NCBI RefSeq assembly: GCF_003851685.1
Contig: NZ_CP027727.1
Coordinates: forward strand, 4,960,001 to 5,024,000
DNA: 64,000 nt
DNA from: Pseudomonas sp. R5-89-07
GTDB taxonomy: Bacteria > Pseudomonadota > Gammaproteobacteria > Pseudomonadales > Pseudomonadaceae
Reading direction: 5' to 3'
In this document: positions 28,901 through 38,176 of the stretch, piece by piece
Layout of the letters: each line of letters begins with the position of its first letter
Position numbering within the stretch: position 1 is the first letter of the stretch
Translations under genes and position numbers: made by a program
The notes under the pieces: model-generated
Database searches by the model: none
The model's input: only the letters and a program-made list of their open reading frames with translations
What the model was told of the DNA's origin: nothing

Positions 28901-31689
28901 CGCTGTACAACATGAAGCTGCAACGCAAGATCGACGACGTGCATGCCACCACGGTCAATCGCACGAAGATGATCACCGATATTTTGTGGACCTGTATCGA
29001 GCTCGTCACCGCCGTCGTCACGGCTCCGTTCCCGATACTGAGCCTGAGCACCGGCCTGTTGCTGGCGTTCAAGGATGCCATGCTCGCCTTGCACGCCTAT
29101 AACCAGGGCGACCACAGCGAAGCCTTGCAACATTTATTCAGCTACCTGCTCAACAGTGCCGGCGGGCTGCTGACCGACCTGCGCCCCGCGCTGACAGCCG
29201 CCAATATCATCAAAAAGGCCCCCCGTTTACTACTACGCAACACGGTGAATGAGCAGGCCGCCAGATTGATCAAGCAACTGGAGCCCGAGTCGCCCACCCT
29301 GGCCGGCATGCAACCGGTGATGTTCGAGGGCCAGTCGCTCTGGACCACACGGCAACCTAACTCGATGGGGCGCTATCTGCTGTACCGTTACGACGCCGCC
29401 AGTGACCAGCTATTGTCCACCTCGAGGCTGGTCAGCCCCGACAATGAAGGGCGTTGGGTGCGTTTCGCCGTGCCCGGCGGTGGCCGCCCCTATAAAAAAC
29501 TTCCGGAAGAACTGCACCCACTGGCCCGCTACGAAATACCGCCGGGCGAATGGCGCGATTTTGAAGCCGTGCTGGACCCACGTTTTGCTCAACAGCAGCG
29601 CGATCTGGCTTCTTATGCCGCTGCGGGTTTCGAAAAAGCGCAGTTGCAAAACAGCGCCGCAGCCCTGGAACCGCAGCGCAGAATGCACTTCAAACAGGTC
29701 GAACAGTTGAAGGCAGATGCGCAAGATTTCTTCAGCAACCGGCCGGTTGAACCACCGCGCGTCGATGTTCTGGACTTCGCCGACACAGACACTCACGCAC
29801 AGATTCTGACCAAGGCGTTCAGCGAAGCCAACGGCATAATCCTCGGTGAAATAGCCCCATCCATTGCCAGCAAGCAGTTTTTGATCCAGAACATGAAGCA
29901 GCTCGCCGACCTGGGGGTCAAGCGGTTATACATCGAGTTTCTGCCACGGGACGTTTTCAAACTCAAGCTGACCAAGCACAACACCGTCAAGCTCTCAAAA
30001 CACATCGATAAGCACCTCAAGCTTATGGATGAAAGCCTGGGCTTTGCCAAGGACGCGCCCTACTCCTATCGGGCCTTGATGCGTGAAGCTCGTGAACACG
30101 GTGTCAATCTGCACGGCCTTGACGCCAGCAGCTCCTACGACATGGATAACCTTTTGAGCCTGGGCGATAACCGCACCTGGGTGCCCCAGCCCAATTTCGT
30201 ACGCAACTTCTATTCAAGCAAAGTCCTTGAGGCCGACATTAAAGCCGCCCCCACAGAACGCTGGGTAGTCCTTACCGATCAGCAACGCGTGAACACCTAC
30301 AACAAGGTGCCGGGGCTGGCGGACTTGCAAAAGACCGTCAGCATCCGCATCGAAGACATCGCCATCGGCCAGCCCGCCGCGATCGCCAAGGACTTGCCGG
30401 GCTCAATACCGGGAGATCTTGCCGCCAAAGCCGATTTCAAATTGACGGTGCCGTCCAGCTACCGCGCCGCGCCGCAGCCGGGTACGTCGAGGACACTTCA
30501 GCCGCCAGCCGTGGAACCGCACTTCAGTCAGTTTGATCTCGATGAGCAGCATCTGGATCCGTTCAGGCGTGTGGAAGGGAGGCAGCATGGGGCGGACAGT
30601 CGGTACGGGGCACCGATCGGTTCCCCGGAGCAACGAGCACAAATAGCCTTCGTAAATAACCGCGTACGACTGGACGGTGCAACCAGGGACTTTTTCACCC
30701 ATTACACCTCGAGAGTCCGCGCCGCGCTGCCAACATTGGGCCCTTCCGGCAAGCTCAAGGACTTTTTGAAGGCCGTCTACAAGCGAGGTAACGGCCTGAT
30801 AATCGGTGAGACCCATGCGCACCAGAGCAGCAAAAGATGGCTGATCGAACACCTTACCGACCTGAAACAGCAAAAGGTCAAAACCTTGTACGTGGAACAC
30901 TTGCAAACCGACCTGCATCAAGCTGACCTGGATCTTTTCAACCGCACCGGGCGCATGCCCGACAACCTGAAAAACTTCCTCATCAGCCAGAACAGAGGGC
31001 ACATGCGGGAGTATTCGGGGCCTGATAATTACACCAACGTGCTGGAGGCCGCCAACAAACTGGGCATACGCATACGCGCTTTGGATTGCAGCGCCAGCTA
31101 CTATCTCAAAGGCATGGAAGAGTCAAAAATAGCGCGCACCCGCCTATTCAACTTCCACGCCCACAAAGTGATCGAGGCCGACCAGGCCGCGCAAGGTCCG
31201 CACAAATGGGTCGCGTTCATGGGGAACTCTCACACCGACACGTATATGAAAATACCCGGTGTCGCCCAGCTACAGGATGCGGTCAGCTTGGATATTGAGG
31301 ACGCAGCGCCAGGTCTTGGCCGGGAATTGCATACGGGTTATTGGCGAGTCAAACCCAAAGCTATCGGAGAGCAACTCACGTACGCATCACGCAGTGATTT
31401 CAAGCTGGACGTCAGCATCGCCGGCCAGCGCGCACCCTCTGCGCTGGACACAAGCCGGATCAAACACAAGGGTGAGTTTCTGATACATCAGTCATCCCCC
31501 TCAGAAATAAAACTCTGGCATCGTTCATTGGACGACCAAGTGAAGAATACTCCGATCCAGATTGACGATAACGGCCTGTTCCATATTGACCGTTGGACAT
31601 CGATCCAGAACAACAGGTATGAAAGCCTGGAAGAGCTGATCGACGATCTGATTAACGTGGTCAAGCTGACGCCGCTCGAACCTTACTGA
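25954..31689 (+). CDS. Giant toxin-like protein with duplicated TIKI/PMT-C2-like domains
   Basis: 1911 aa, no signal peptide. The N-terminal half resembles the large DUF6543 (dermonecrotic-toxin-like) proteins of Pseudomonas and contains an internal repeat: WYRSAT at W327 and WYHSAT at W663, each followed by about 75 similar residues ending in D-x-D-x-x-x-I/V-x-V. A hydrophobic stretch at about 1010-1037 (ILWTCIELVTAVVTAPFPILSL) may insert in membranes. The C-terminal third has two copies of a domain resembling the TIKI/TraB/ChaN/PMT-C2 superfamily. Copy 2 (about 1610-1790) keeps E1619-T-H1621, E1648-H1649 and H1760. Copy 1 (about 1293-1475) keeps E1299 and E1328 but has A1301, F1329 and R1445 instead of the histidines. 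A toxin or effector role is inferred; no immunity or secretion gene is adjacent. Confidence 0.75.
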   Translation: MSTATHPRFEHLRSDLHQIGHQLLETEDFAEPDPPPELVALEAFDTALKSHNQTFLDSCRALYKAVPDADLKSAAGLQLLADLKANLNKRLQTLDQTSVADGKGRRTYLTAQAGQLALEKEASLGQRDRLLHPNEAGWVNAIGLRPDLRPGLYALTFDYREKTVELAGAFVIVEKNTPVISTLTSTEAVGGVLLFTPRRGLDSFTSLADLNDRLRQSLDSPLGREEFADLLPRRYQSLATGAIWPLVLLPIEGEPVFEHAYDALLDKRSLDIDWALSLEDNPTHSARQLSADLERAITAAAPDLSARLELRAQVLLDRHLLLSAPDWYRSATVAERTSVAQHLGAYNRARTDLLESFGPAASPEALARYQVLEHLAEDLEINDLDPEHVQVSTRRTVAGVGDYEQQSSLVQLALRGLHTDDEVAGSDFLSHTRITYNGDTLPEEYSELTPGYLVQLLARLQPRLRFREVQQHIHSSPQLKQAIGRMLDLRINALAYVAMLQNHISKDDYQLIQDLRGGQTSNLSAVTLSFHGAQLNDLWLLRHIDDEGQTERILLCAPGAPNTQQFFGFNRAFDCQAFVLKWSEDDPVSATPTMGNYLVGRVALRFRPSMRKTLTGLSFKPLDKEHLKVVLGPSCTHAECLKSMTGHFLSTQLDDYLLASPTWYHSATDAQRTRLASLAEDIDGATRAHDALSFSAASFPTFKTYLKAQAKLSINRLLGRPANDVDPDDIRVHSPKALFERFTTPPMTYTQLYRDGYEDGIGFINNKFSTSATFTGPADIDLSALTPQIVARSVTGVWIGQRYADEVRAKLLSTSSLGYRNRRDATLAITQLQMLYGALGSQLQGHLASVDLDWLQSSIKGMGDSDTATRQRYPIHRLLVDGEWLMDLYVFSHEGKPSLLYTPNAPDNIAWREARLFNFLLKHTEGMLDYLVLKTAKASQPRIRQWLAQAREQLPQTLDKTTSSTPRYDSLEHIAPLTDLRQSLYNMKLQRKIDDVHATTVNRTKMITDILWTCIELVTAVVTAPFPILSLSTGLLLAFKDAMLALHAYNQGDHSEALQHLFSYLLNSAGGLLTDLRPALTAANIIKKAPRLLLRNTVNEQAARLIKQLEPESPTLAGMQPVMFEGQSLWTTRQPNSMGRYLLYRYDAASDQLLSTSRLVSPDNEGRWVRFAVPGGGRPYKKLPEELHPLARYEIPPGEWRDFEAVLDPRFAQQQRDLASYAAAGFEKAQLQNSAAALEPQRRMHFKQVEQLKADAQDFFSNRPVEPPRVDVLDFADTDTHAQILTKAFSEANGIILGEIAPSIASKQFLIQNMKQLADLGVKRLYIEFLPRDVFKLKLTKHNTVKLSKHIDKHLKLMDESLGFAKDAPYSYRALMREAREHGVNLHGLDASSSYDMDNLLSLGDNRTWVPQPNFVRNFYSSKVLEADIKAAPTERWVVLTDQQRVNTYNKVPGLADLQKTVSIRIEDIAIGQPAAIAKDLPGSIPGDLAAKADFKLTVPSSYRAAPQPGTSRTLQPPAVEPHFSQFDLDEQHLDPFRRVEGRQHGADSRYGAPIGSPEQRAQIAFVNNRVRLDGATRDFFTHYTSRVRAALPTLGPSGKLKDFLKAVYKRGNGLIIGETHAHQSSKRWLIEHLTDLKQQKVKTLYVEHLQTDLHQADLDLFNRTGRMPDNLKNFLISQNRGHMREYSGPDNYTNVLEAANKLGIRIRALDCSASYYLKGMEESKIARTRLFNFHAHKVIEADQAAQGPHKWVAFMGNSHTDTYMKIPGVAQLQDAVSLDIEDAAPGLGRELHTGYWRVKPKAIGEQLTYASRSDFKLDVSIAGQRAPSALDTSRIKHKGEFLIHQSSPSEIKLWHRSLDDQVKNTPIQIDDNGLFHIDRWTSIQNNRYESLEELIDDLINVVKLTPLEPY

Positions 31690-31700
31690 TCGCCTGACAC

Positions 31701-31731
31701 GCCCTGCCTGCGAATGGCTCGCAGGGCTTTT
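31701..31731 (+). terminator. Terminator after the giant toxin-like gene
   Basis: GCCCTGC (31701-31707) pairs with GCAGGGC (31721-31727), followed by TTTTC, 11 bp after the stop codon. Confidence 0.75.
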
Positions 31732-31861
31732 CTGAGCAATGAAGCCCCAAACAAAAAAGTCGTTTCAGATTCACGCCCAGCTGCCGATACAACTCCACAC
31801 CCTGCAGCTGGCTCCAAAATCAATAACCGCCCAGCCCCCCCTCATTCTTGCGGAGCATTCA

Positions 31862-33781
31862 ATGAATAGCTGGTTCGGCAACATCAGCGTCAACCTCAAA
31901 CTCGGCCTTGGCTTCGGCCTGGTGCTGGTCCTCACCTCGATCCTGGCCCTGACCGGCTGGACCAGCCTGGGCGGTTTGATCGACCGCAGCAACTGGATGA
32001 GCGATATCACCCAGCTCAACGCCTCACTGACCAAACTGCGCATCGTGCGCCTGCAATATATGCTGGCCAACGGTGATGAAGCCGTGGCGCAGAACGTACA
32101 GACCAGCCTTGATGCCTTCGCCGCCCAGCAACAAAAACTGCTGGATAGCTTCAAGAGCCCGGAAAACCTCAAGCTGCTCAATGAACAGAAAGCCGTCATC
32201 AACGCGTATCAGCAATCGCTGAACAAAATGCGCGAGGCCTATCGCAACGGTAACGCTGCGCGACAGGTGATGGGCGATAAAGCCGACGTCGCCAACGCAC
32301 AAATCAACGCACTGGACACCAACGTGCAGCAGATGCCGGAAAGCCCGGAGCGTTTCGCACAATTCCAGGCCGTGGCCAACGCCAAGCAAGAGTTCCTGCT
32401 GGCGCGCTACGAAGTGCGTGGTTACACCAACAACGTCAACGCAGAAAATGAAGCCCGCGCCGCTGCACAAATCGAAAAAACCATCACCGTGCTGAAAAGC
32501 CTCAACGCCGTCTTCGGCAGCAGCCAGCAAACCGCGCTGGCTTCGCTGGACACCGCACTCGGCGCCTATCGCAGCGCCGTGCAGAGCTACAAGGCGGCCA
32601 ACGCTAATATCGTCACAGCCCGTGCCGAGATGACCACCCAAGGCACCGATATCGTCACCATCAGCGACAAGCTGTACGACATCCAGTTGGAACGCCGCGA
32701 CGCCGAAAGCGCCCAGGCCCGTAGCCTGCAATTGATCAGTACCTTGCTGGCGCTGTTGGTCGGCATCATCGCGGCGCTGGTGATCACTCGCCAGATCACC
32801 CGTCCGCTGCAAGACACCCTGGCCGTGGTCGAACGCATTGCCTCCGGAGACCTGAGCCACAACATCCAGGTCACCCGCCGTGATGAGCTGGGTGTGCTGC
32901 AACAAGGCATCCAACGCATGGGCACCACCTTGCGTGAACTGATCAGCGGGATCCGTGATGGTGTGACCCAGATCGCCAGCGCCGCCGAAGAGCTGTCGGC
33001 GGTCACCGAGCAGACCAGCGCCGGCGTCAACAGCCAGAAGATCGAGACAGACCAGGTCGCCACGGCGATGCATGAGATGACCGCCACCGTGCAGGAAGTG
33101 GCGCGCAACGCCGAACAGGCTTCCCTGGCCGCAGCCGATGCCGATGGGCAGGCCCGTGCGGGCGACAAAGTGGTGGCCGAGGCCATCGCCCAGATCGAAC
33201 GCCTGGCCGCTGAAGTGGCACGCTCCACCGACGCCATGGCGCACCTGCAACAGGAGAGCAACAAGATCGGCAGCGTCATGGATGTGATCAAGGCCGTGGC
33301 CGAACAGACCAACCTGCTGGCCCTCAACGCCGCGATTGAAGCGGCGCGCGCCGGTGAAGCCGGACGTGGGTTCGCCGTGGTTGCCGACGAAGTGCGTGGC
33401 CTGGCCCAGCGTACGCAGAAATCCACCGAAGAAATCGAAGGCCTGGTGGCCGGTTTGCAGAACGGCACCCAGCAAGTGGCCAATGTGATGAACAACAGCC
33501 GCAGCCTCACCGACAGCAGCGTCGAGTTGACCCGCAAGGCTGGCGTATCACTGGAAAACATCACCCGCACAGTGTCGAACATCCAGTCGATGAACCAGCA
33601 GATCGCCGCCGCCGCCGAAGAGCAGAGCGCCGTGGCCGAAGAGATCAGCCGCAGCATCGTGAACGTGCGCGATGTGTCTGAGCAGACCGCTACGGCGAGT
33701 GACGAGACGGCCAAGTCGAGTGTGGAACTGGCGAGGCTGGGGAGCCAGTTGCAGCAGATGGTCAGTCATTTCCGGGTGTAA
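31862..33781 (+). CDS. Methyl-accepting chemotaxis protein with HBM-type sensor
   Basis: 639 aa from the ATG at 31862 (GGAG 9 bp upstream); in-frame codons before it are not protein-like. TM1 about 12-32. Periplasmic helical region of about 250 residues, the size of a helical bimodular (HBM) sensor as in P. putida McpS. TM2 about 288-308 ([18 protein letters not shown]). [25 protein letters not shown]. Signalling tip [20 protein letters not shown] followed by [15 protein letters not shown]. Ligand is likely an organic acid, inferred from McpS only. Confidence 0.9.
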   Translation: MNSWFGNISVNLKLGLGFGLVLVLTSILALTGWTSLGGLIDRSNWMSDITQLNASLTKLRIVRLQYMLANGDEAVAQNVQTSLDAFAAQQQKLLDSFKSPENLKLLNEQKAVINAYQQSLNKMREAYRNGNAARQVMGDKADVANAQINALDTNVQQMPESPERFAQFQAVANAKQEFLLARYEVRGYTNNVNAENEARAAAQIEKTITVLKSLNAVFGSSQQTALASLDTALGAYRSAVQSYKAANANIVTARAEMTTQGTDIVTISDKLYDIQLERRDAESAQARSLQLISTLLALLVGIIAALVITRQITRPLQDTLAVVERIASGDLSHNIQVTRRDELGVLQQGIQRMGTTLRELISGIRDGVTQIASAAEELSAVTEQTSAGVNSQKIETDQVATAMHEMTATVQEVARNAEQASLAAADADGQARAGDKVVAEAIAQIERLAAEVARSTDAMAHLQQESNKIGSVMDVIKAVAEQTNLLALNAAIEAARAGEAGRGFAVVADEVRGLAQRTQKSTEEIEGLVAGLQNGTQQVANVMNNSRSLTDSSVELTRKAGVSLENITRTVSNIQSMNQQIAAAAEEQSAVAEEISRSIVNVRDVSEQTATASDETAKSSVELARLGSQLQQMVSHFRV

Positions 33782-33792
33782 GAACCAAAGAA

Positions 33793-33824
33793 GCCGCCTC
33801 GGCATTAACCGAGGCGGTTTTTTA
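33793..33824 (+). terminator. Terminator after the chemoreceptor gene
   Basis: CCGCCTCGG (33794-33802), loop CATTAA, CCGAGGCGG (33809-33817), then TTTTTTATT. Confidence 0.9.
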
Positions 33825-33842
33825 TTGCCCGCGTTACGGCTC

Positions 33843-34211
33843 TCAGCCCTCGCCCTCCTCAACAAACACCAGCCGATTTCCAAACGGGTCCTTGATACTC
33901 ATCTCCCGCGAGCCCCAAGGTGTTTGCTCAACGCCAGGCTTGGCATAACGGTAATCCCTGGCCTGCAACTGCTGCTGGTACGCGTCCACCCCTTGCGCCT
34001 GGATCCGCACCGCTGCGCCCGGCGACGCATCGCCATGGTGCTCGGACAAATGCAGCACGCACTCACCCAGCGACACCTGCAGGTACAACGGGAAATTGGC
34101 CTCGAAGCGATGCTGCCAATCGACCTTGAACCCCAGGAAGTCGACGTAGAACTCCAATGCCTTGGCCTCGTCGAAAATCCGCAGGACAGGGGTGACTTTT
34201 CCTAAGTGCAT
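33843..34211 (-). CDS. Glyoxalase/bleomycin-resistance superfamily protein
   Basis: 122 aa from the ATG at 34211; the frame is open to 34241. VOC fold: VTPVLRIFDEAKALEFYVDFLGFKVDW, LHLSEHHGD and the C-terminal IKDPFGNRLVFVEE. The size and order match Ble-type proteins that bind bleomycin as dimers, but many relatives have other roles, so resistance is not claimed. The promoter lies in the 29-bp gap after the D-aminoacylase gene or within that gene's end, so the two may be cotranscribed. Confidence 0.82.
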   Translation of the reverse strand: MHLGKVTPVLRIFDEAKALEFYVDFLGFKVDWQHRFEANFPLYLQVSLGECVLHLSEHHGDASPGAAVRIQAQGVDAYQQQLQARDYRYAKPGVEQTPWGSREMSIKDPFGNRLVFVEEGEG

Positions 34212-34240
34212 CGCGCGCGCTCCATGTTTGAGAGCGCCCA

Positions 34241-35704
34241 CTATAGAGTTGAAAACCCCCGCCGCAAATCCCCACTACGCGCCAGGAATCGACCCGGCCG
34301 CTGGCCCGTCACCTGCCCTTCGCGGTAGCTCAACACCCCGTTGACCCACACCCCTTCGATCCCTTCGGCGGCACGCTGCGGCTCTATAAAATCCGCCACG
34401 TCGCGCACGCGCAGCGGGTCGAACAACACCAGGTCGGCCCAGTGCCCTTCACGAATCTGCCCGCGTTCAGTGAGGCCGAAGCGCGCCGCCGAGAGCCCGG
34501 TCATCTTGTGCACCGCCGTGTGCAACGGGAACAAGCCGACATCACGGCTGAAATGTCCCAGCACCCGAGGGAACGCGCCCCACAACCGCGGGTGCGGAAA
34601 CGGGTCTTCGGGCAAACCGTCGGAGCCCACCATCGACAGCGGGTGCGCGAGAATACGTCGCACGTCCGCTTCATCCATTCCGTAGTACACCGCCCCCGCC
34701 GGTTGCAGGCGGCGGGCGGCGTCCATCAGCGAAACGCCCCACTCGCCAGCAATGTCCTGCAGGTCACGCCCGCCCATTTCAGGCTGTGGCGTGGACCAGG
34801 TGATGGTGATGCGAAACGCGTCGGTGACCTGCTTGAGGTCCAGGGTCGAAGAACTGGCCGCGTAGGGATAGCAATCACACCCCACCGGATGGGTTTTCGC
34901 CGCGGCTTCCAGCGCCGCCAACAGCTGCGGGCTGCGCCCCCAGTTACCCGCACCCGCGCACTTGAGGTGGGAAATAATCACGGGCGCCCTGGCATGCCGG
35001 CCGATCTGGAACGCTTCGTCCATCGCGTCCAGCACTGGTTCGAATTCACTGCGCAAGTGGGTGGTGTACACCGCGCCGTAAGCCGTCAGTTCTTCGCTCA
35101 GTTGCAACACCTCATCGGTCTCTGCATTGAAGGCGCTGGCGTAGGCCAGGCCTGTGGATAAACCGAGGGCGCCGGCGTCAAGGCTCTCCTGCAGCTGCAC
35201 CCGCATGGCCGCGATTTCATCTGCGCAAGCGGTGCGGTGCAGGTCGTCCATATGGTTGCTGCGCAGTGCCGTGTGGCCGATCAGTGCAGCGACATTGACC
35301 GCAGGGTGGGCGCGTTCCACGGCGGCGCGATAATCGACAAAACGCGGGTAGGCAAACGCTTCGGCGTTGCCCAGCAGGTTCATCGGGTCCGGCGGATCGC
35401 CGCGCAGGCTGACAGGCGATGCGCTGATGCCACAGTTGCCGACAATCACCGTGGTCACGCCCTGGCTGAGCTTGGGCAGCATCTGCGGATGGCGGATCAC
35501 CACCGTGTCGTCGTGGGTGTGCACATCGATAAAGCCCGGCGCCAGGACGCGGCCAGCGGCGTCGATCACATGCTCCGCCACCGCCGTGGACAGGTCGCCG
35601 ATCGTCTCGATACGCCCGTTGCGCACGCCCACATCCGCGAGGTACCCAGGGCTGTTGCTGCCATCAATGATCAGCGCCTGGCGAATCAGCGTGTCGTACT
35701 TCAT
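34241..35704 (-). CDS. N-acyl-D-amino-acid deacylase
   Basis: 487 aa from the ATG at 35704; upstream in-frame residues (Cys/Trp/Pro-rich) are shadow. Amidohydrolase fold: N-terminal ADVGVRNGRIETIGDLS, metal motif GFIDVHTHDD near 69, VTTVIVGNCGIS, and GVWVNGVLSYREGQVTGQRPGRFL at the C terminus, as in D-aminoacylases. It frees D-amino acids from N-acyl forms. One base separates its start from the RpiR stop, so it is coexpressed with the regulator and the GntP permease. Confidence 0.88.
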   Translation of the reverse strand: MKYDTLIRQALIIDGSNSPGYLADVGVRNGRIETIGDLSTAVAEHVIDAAGRVLAPGFIDVHTHDDTVVIRHPQMLPKLSQGVTTVIVGNCGISASPVSLRGDPPDPMNLLGNAEAFAYPRFVDYRAAVERAHPAVNVAALIGHTALRSNHMDDLHRTACADEIAAMRVQLQESLDAGALGLSTGLAYASAFNAETDEVLQLSEELTAYGAVYTTHLRSEFEPVLDAMDEAFQIGRHARAPVIISHLKCAGAGNWGRSPQLLAALEAAAKTHPVGCDCYPYAASSSTLDLKQVTDAFRITITWSTPQPEMGGRDLQDIAGEWGVSLMDAARRLQPAGAVYYGMDEADVRRILAHPLSMVGSDGLPEDPFPHPRLWGAFPRVLGHFSRDVGLFPLHTAVHKMTGLSAARFGLTERGQIREGHWADLVLFDPLRVRDVADFIEPQRAAEGIEGVWVNGVLSYREGQVTGQRPGRFLARSGDLRRGFSTL

Positions 35705-35705
35705 T

Positions 35706-36566
35706 TCAGTCTCCAAGCGGCAGGCTGTCGGGGCCGCCGCGGTAGTCGTCCAAGGCCAGTTTGATCCGGCGTAGGCGTTCCTGGTTGGCGTCAGGCTTGG
35801 CCAGTGCCAGCTCGGTGGCCAGCAGGTCAATGGCCAGCAACATGCCGTAGCGCGCAGCCGTGGGTTTGTAGATAAAGCTGGTTTCCGCCGGTTGCAGCGG
35901 CAGCAGCACATCCGCCAGCCCGGCCAGGGGCGAATCCGCCAGGGTGATGGCGATAATGCGCGCGCCGTAGTTGCGCGCCAGCGTCACCACGTCCAGAAGT
36001 TCAGGGGTAAGACCCGTCAGCGAGCAGACAATCAGCGCCTGTTCCGGCCCGAGGGTCGCGGCGGTCACGCGCATCATCACTGGGTCATGGCAGGCCGCAA
36101 TCGGATAGCCCAGGCGCACCAGGCGCACCTGCAGTTCATCGCTGCACAGGCTCGACGGGCCGCCCATGCCAAACGCGTGAATCATGCGGGCCTTGCCGAG
36201 CAGGCTGACGGCGTCGGCGAAGCTGTGCTGATTGAAGCCCGACAGGTGCTGGCGCAACGTCGCTTCGATATCGCCGAGTATCTGCCGATGAAACGCCGAC
36301 TGTTCCGGCAACCCCGCCGGGTCCAGGAAGCGGCTGCCCACCCCGCTGGCCTGGGCCAGTTGCAGGCGCAGGTCACGCAAATCGCGGCAACCGACACTGC
36401 GGGCAAAACGCGACAAGGTGGCCGTGCTGACCTCGGCCCGTTGCGACAGCTCTTCCAGACTGGCCGACGCGGCAAAGCCCACGTCATCGAGCATCAGCTT
36501 GGCGATGCGCCCTTCGCCGGCGCTGAAGGAATCCTGGCGGGCGCGGATCTGGTAGAGGATGTCCAT
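35706..36566 (-). CDS. RpiR/MurR family regulator
   Basis: 286 aa. N-terminal helix-turn-helix of the RpiR type (IRARQDSFSAGEGRIAKLMLDD, then ASLEELSQRAEVSTATLSRFARSVGC). C-terminal SIS sugar-binding domain about 125-255 (ARMIHAFGMGGPSSLCSDELQVRLVRLG, ALIVCSLTGLTPE). Middle gene of GntP-RpiR-D-aminoacylase, so it probably controls this operon. A repeated TGAAAAT/ATTTTCA motif upstream of gntP is the likely operator. Confidence 0.88.
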   Translation of the reverse strand: MDILYQIRARQDSFSAGEGRIAKLMLDDVGFAASASLEELSQRAEVSTATLSRFARSVGCRDLRDLRLQLAQASGVGSRFLDPAGLPEQSAFHRQILGDIEATLRQHLSGFNQHSFADAVSLLGKARMIHAFGMGGPSSLCSDELQVRLVRLGYPIAACHDPVMMRVTAATLGPEQALIVCSLTGLTPELLDVVTLARNYGARIIAITLADSPLAGLADVLLPLQPAETSFIYKPTAARYGMLLAIDLLATELALAKPDANQERLRRIKLALDDYRGGPDSLPLGD

Positions 36567-36577
36567 GGGGGCTCCGG

Positions 36578-37927
36578 TTACAAGAGACAGGACAGACCAT
36601 AAGTGAGACCGAAGGCAACCACCGAAATCAGGGTTTCCAGCACGGTCCAGGTCTTGAAGGTCTGGATCACCGTCATATTGAAGTATTCCTTGATCAGCCA
36701 GAAGCCGCCGTCGTTGACGTGGGAAAAGATCACCGAACCCGCACCCGTCGCCAGTACCAGCAATTCAGGGTGTGGATAACCCATCCCCAGGGCAACCGGC
36801 GCGACCACACCCGACGCCGTGGTCATCGCCACCGTGGCCGAGCCCGTGGCGATACGCATCAGCGCGGCGAACAACCAACCCATCACCAGCGGCGATAGCT
36901 GGAACGCGTTGGCCAGGCCGAGAATTTCATGGGTGACACCGGCATCCACCAGAATGCGATTCAAGCCGCCGCCCGCGCCCACCAGCAGGGTGATGCTCGC
37001 CGTAGGCGCCAGGCATTCATTGGTGAACTTGAGGATTGACTCACGGTTGAAGCCCTGGGCCAGGCCCAAGGTCCAGAAACTCACCAGGGTCGCCACCAGC
37101 AGCGCGATCACCGAGTTGCCGATGAATAACAGGAATTGGTTGAAACCGGTGCCCGGCGTGGAAATCACGTTGGCCCAGCCGCCGATCATCATCAGCACCA
37201 CCGGCAACAGGATGGTGGCCATGGTCAGTGCGAAGCTCGGCAGACGGGTCCGTGGTTCGCGCTCGATGAACTGGCGTTCCAGCGGGTTTTCCGCCGGCAG
37301 GTGGATACGCGGCACGATGAACTTGGCGTAGACCGGGCCGGCGATAATCGCCGTCGGAATACCGATCAGGATTGCATACAGCACGGTCTGCCCGACCGAG
37401 GCGTTATACGCCAGCACCGCCATCATCGCCGCCGGGTGCGGCGGTACCAACGCATGCACCACCGACAGGCCGGCCACCATCGGCAGGCCGACCATCAGGA
37501 TCGACACGCCCACGCGCCGTGCCACGGTGAAAGCGATCGGCACCAGCAAGACAAAGCCCACCTCGAAAAACAGCGGCAGCCCCACCAGAAACGCGATGCA
37601 GACCATCGCCCAGTGGGCGTTGCGCTCGCCGAAACGGTTGATCAACGTACGCGCCACCTGCTCCGCGCCACCGGACTCGGCCATCATCTTGCCGAGCATG
37701 GTGCCCAGCGCCACGACCAGGGCGATATGCCCCAGGGTCTTGCCAACCCCGGCTTCGTAGGAGCCCATGATGGTGTCCGCTGGCATCCCGGCCATCAGCG
37801 CCAGGCCAATGGACACCAGGGTGATGACGATAAACGGGTTGAGTCGGTAACGTGCGATCAGCACGATCAAAGCGATGATGGCGATGGCAGCGTATGCCAA
37901 CAGCCCGAAGCCCGGTGATGCGGCCAT
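36578..37927 (-). CDS. GntP family permease
   Basis: 449 aa from the ATG at 37927, preceded by GAGGAG. Twelve or more hydrophobic segments. GntP features such as MSGIGLALMAGMP-like N-terminal helix pair, GVGKTLGHIALVVALGTMLGKMMAESGGAEQ (given in two parts: GVGKTLGHIALVV, ALGTMLGKMMAESGG) and PHPAAMMAVLAYNA. Gluconate:H+ symporter family. The neighbours suggest uptake of a D-amino acid or N-acyl-D-amino acid derivative rather than gluconate. First gene of the operon. Confidence 0.87.
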   Translation of the reverse strand: MAASPGFGLLAYAAIAIIALIVLIARYRLNPFIVITLVSIGLALMAGMPADTIMGSYEAGVGKTLGHIALVVALGTMLGKMMAESGGAEQVARTLINRFGERNAHWAMVCIAFLVGLPLFFEVGFVLLVPIAFTVARRVGVSILMVGLPMVAGLSVVHALVPPHPAAMMAVLAYNASVGQTVLYAILIGIPTAIIAGPVYAKFIVPRIHLPAENPLERQFIEREPRTRLPSFALTMATILLPVVLMMIGGWANVISTPGTGFNQFLLFIGNSVIALLVATLVSFWTLGLAQGFNRESILKFTNECLAPTASITLLVGAGGGLNRILVDAGVTHEILGLANAFQLSPLVMGWLFAALMRIATGSATVAMTTASGVVAPVALGMGYPHPELLVLATGAGSVIFSHVNDGGFWLIKEYFNMTVIQTFKTWTVLETLISVVAFGLTYGLSCLL

Positions 37928-37992
37928 GCGGTACTCCTCGGAAAGGGTCACGTCGAATAGGTTGTGAAACTCATAAATCATTACCGAGGAGG

Positions 37993-38020
37993 ATTTTCAA
38001 ACCTCATGAAAATAATTTTC
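37993..38020. promoter_or_regulatory. Probable RpiR operator upstream of gntP
   Basis: ATTTTCA (37993-37999), a 7-bp spacer and TGAAAAT (38007-38013) form a perfect inverted repeat. It overlaps a second palindrome, GAAAAT-A-ATTTTC (38008-38020). Three half-sites in 28 bp, 66-93 bp before the gntP start. Assignment to the adjacent RpiR regulator is inferred. Confidence 0.55.
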
Positions 38021-38176
38021 GCCCACGGATAAGCACTGTCGCGATGGGATATGCCCGACGCAGCCAGATGAAAATTCAGGGGGTGTTCTTACATGACGTC
38101 CGAGAACAAGGCTGGAAACTCAACGAGCGCGGTTGAGTCATACACTGCACATCCATCGATGCCAGGAAAAACACAG

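Noticed and set aside
27949..29133. 394-codon minus-strand open frame inside the giant toxin-like gene
   Set aside because: Shadow of the coding strand; no start signal or recognisable domain.
36578..37927. Gluconate transporter named from the GntP family
   Set aside because: The operon has a D-aminoacylase and an RpiR regulator and no gluconate kinase, so a gluconate role is not supported.
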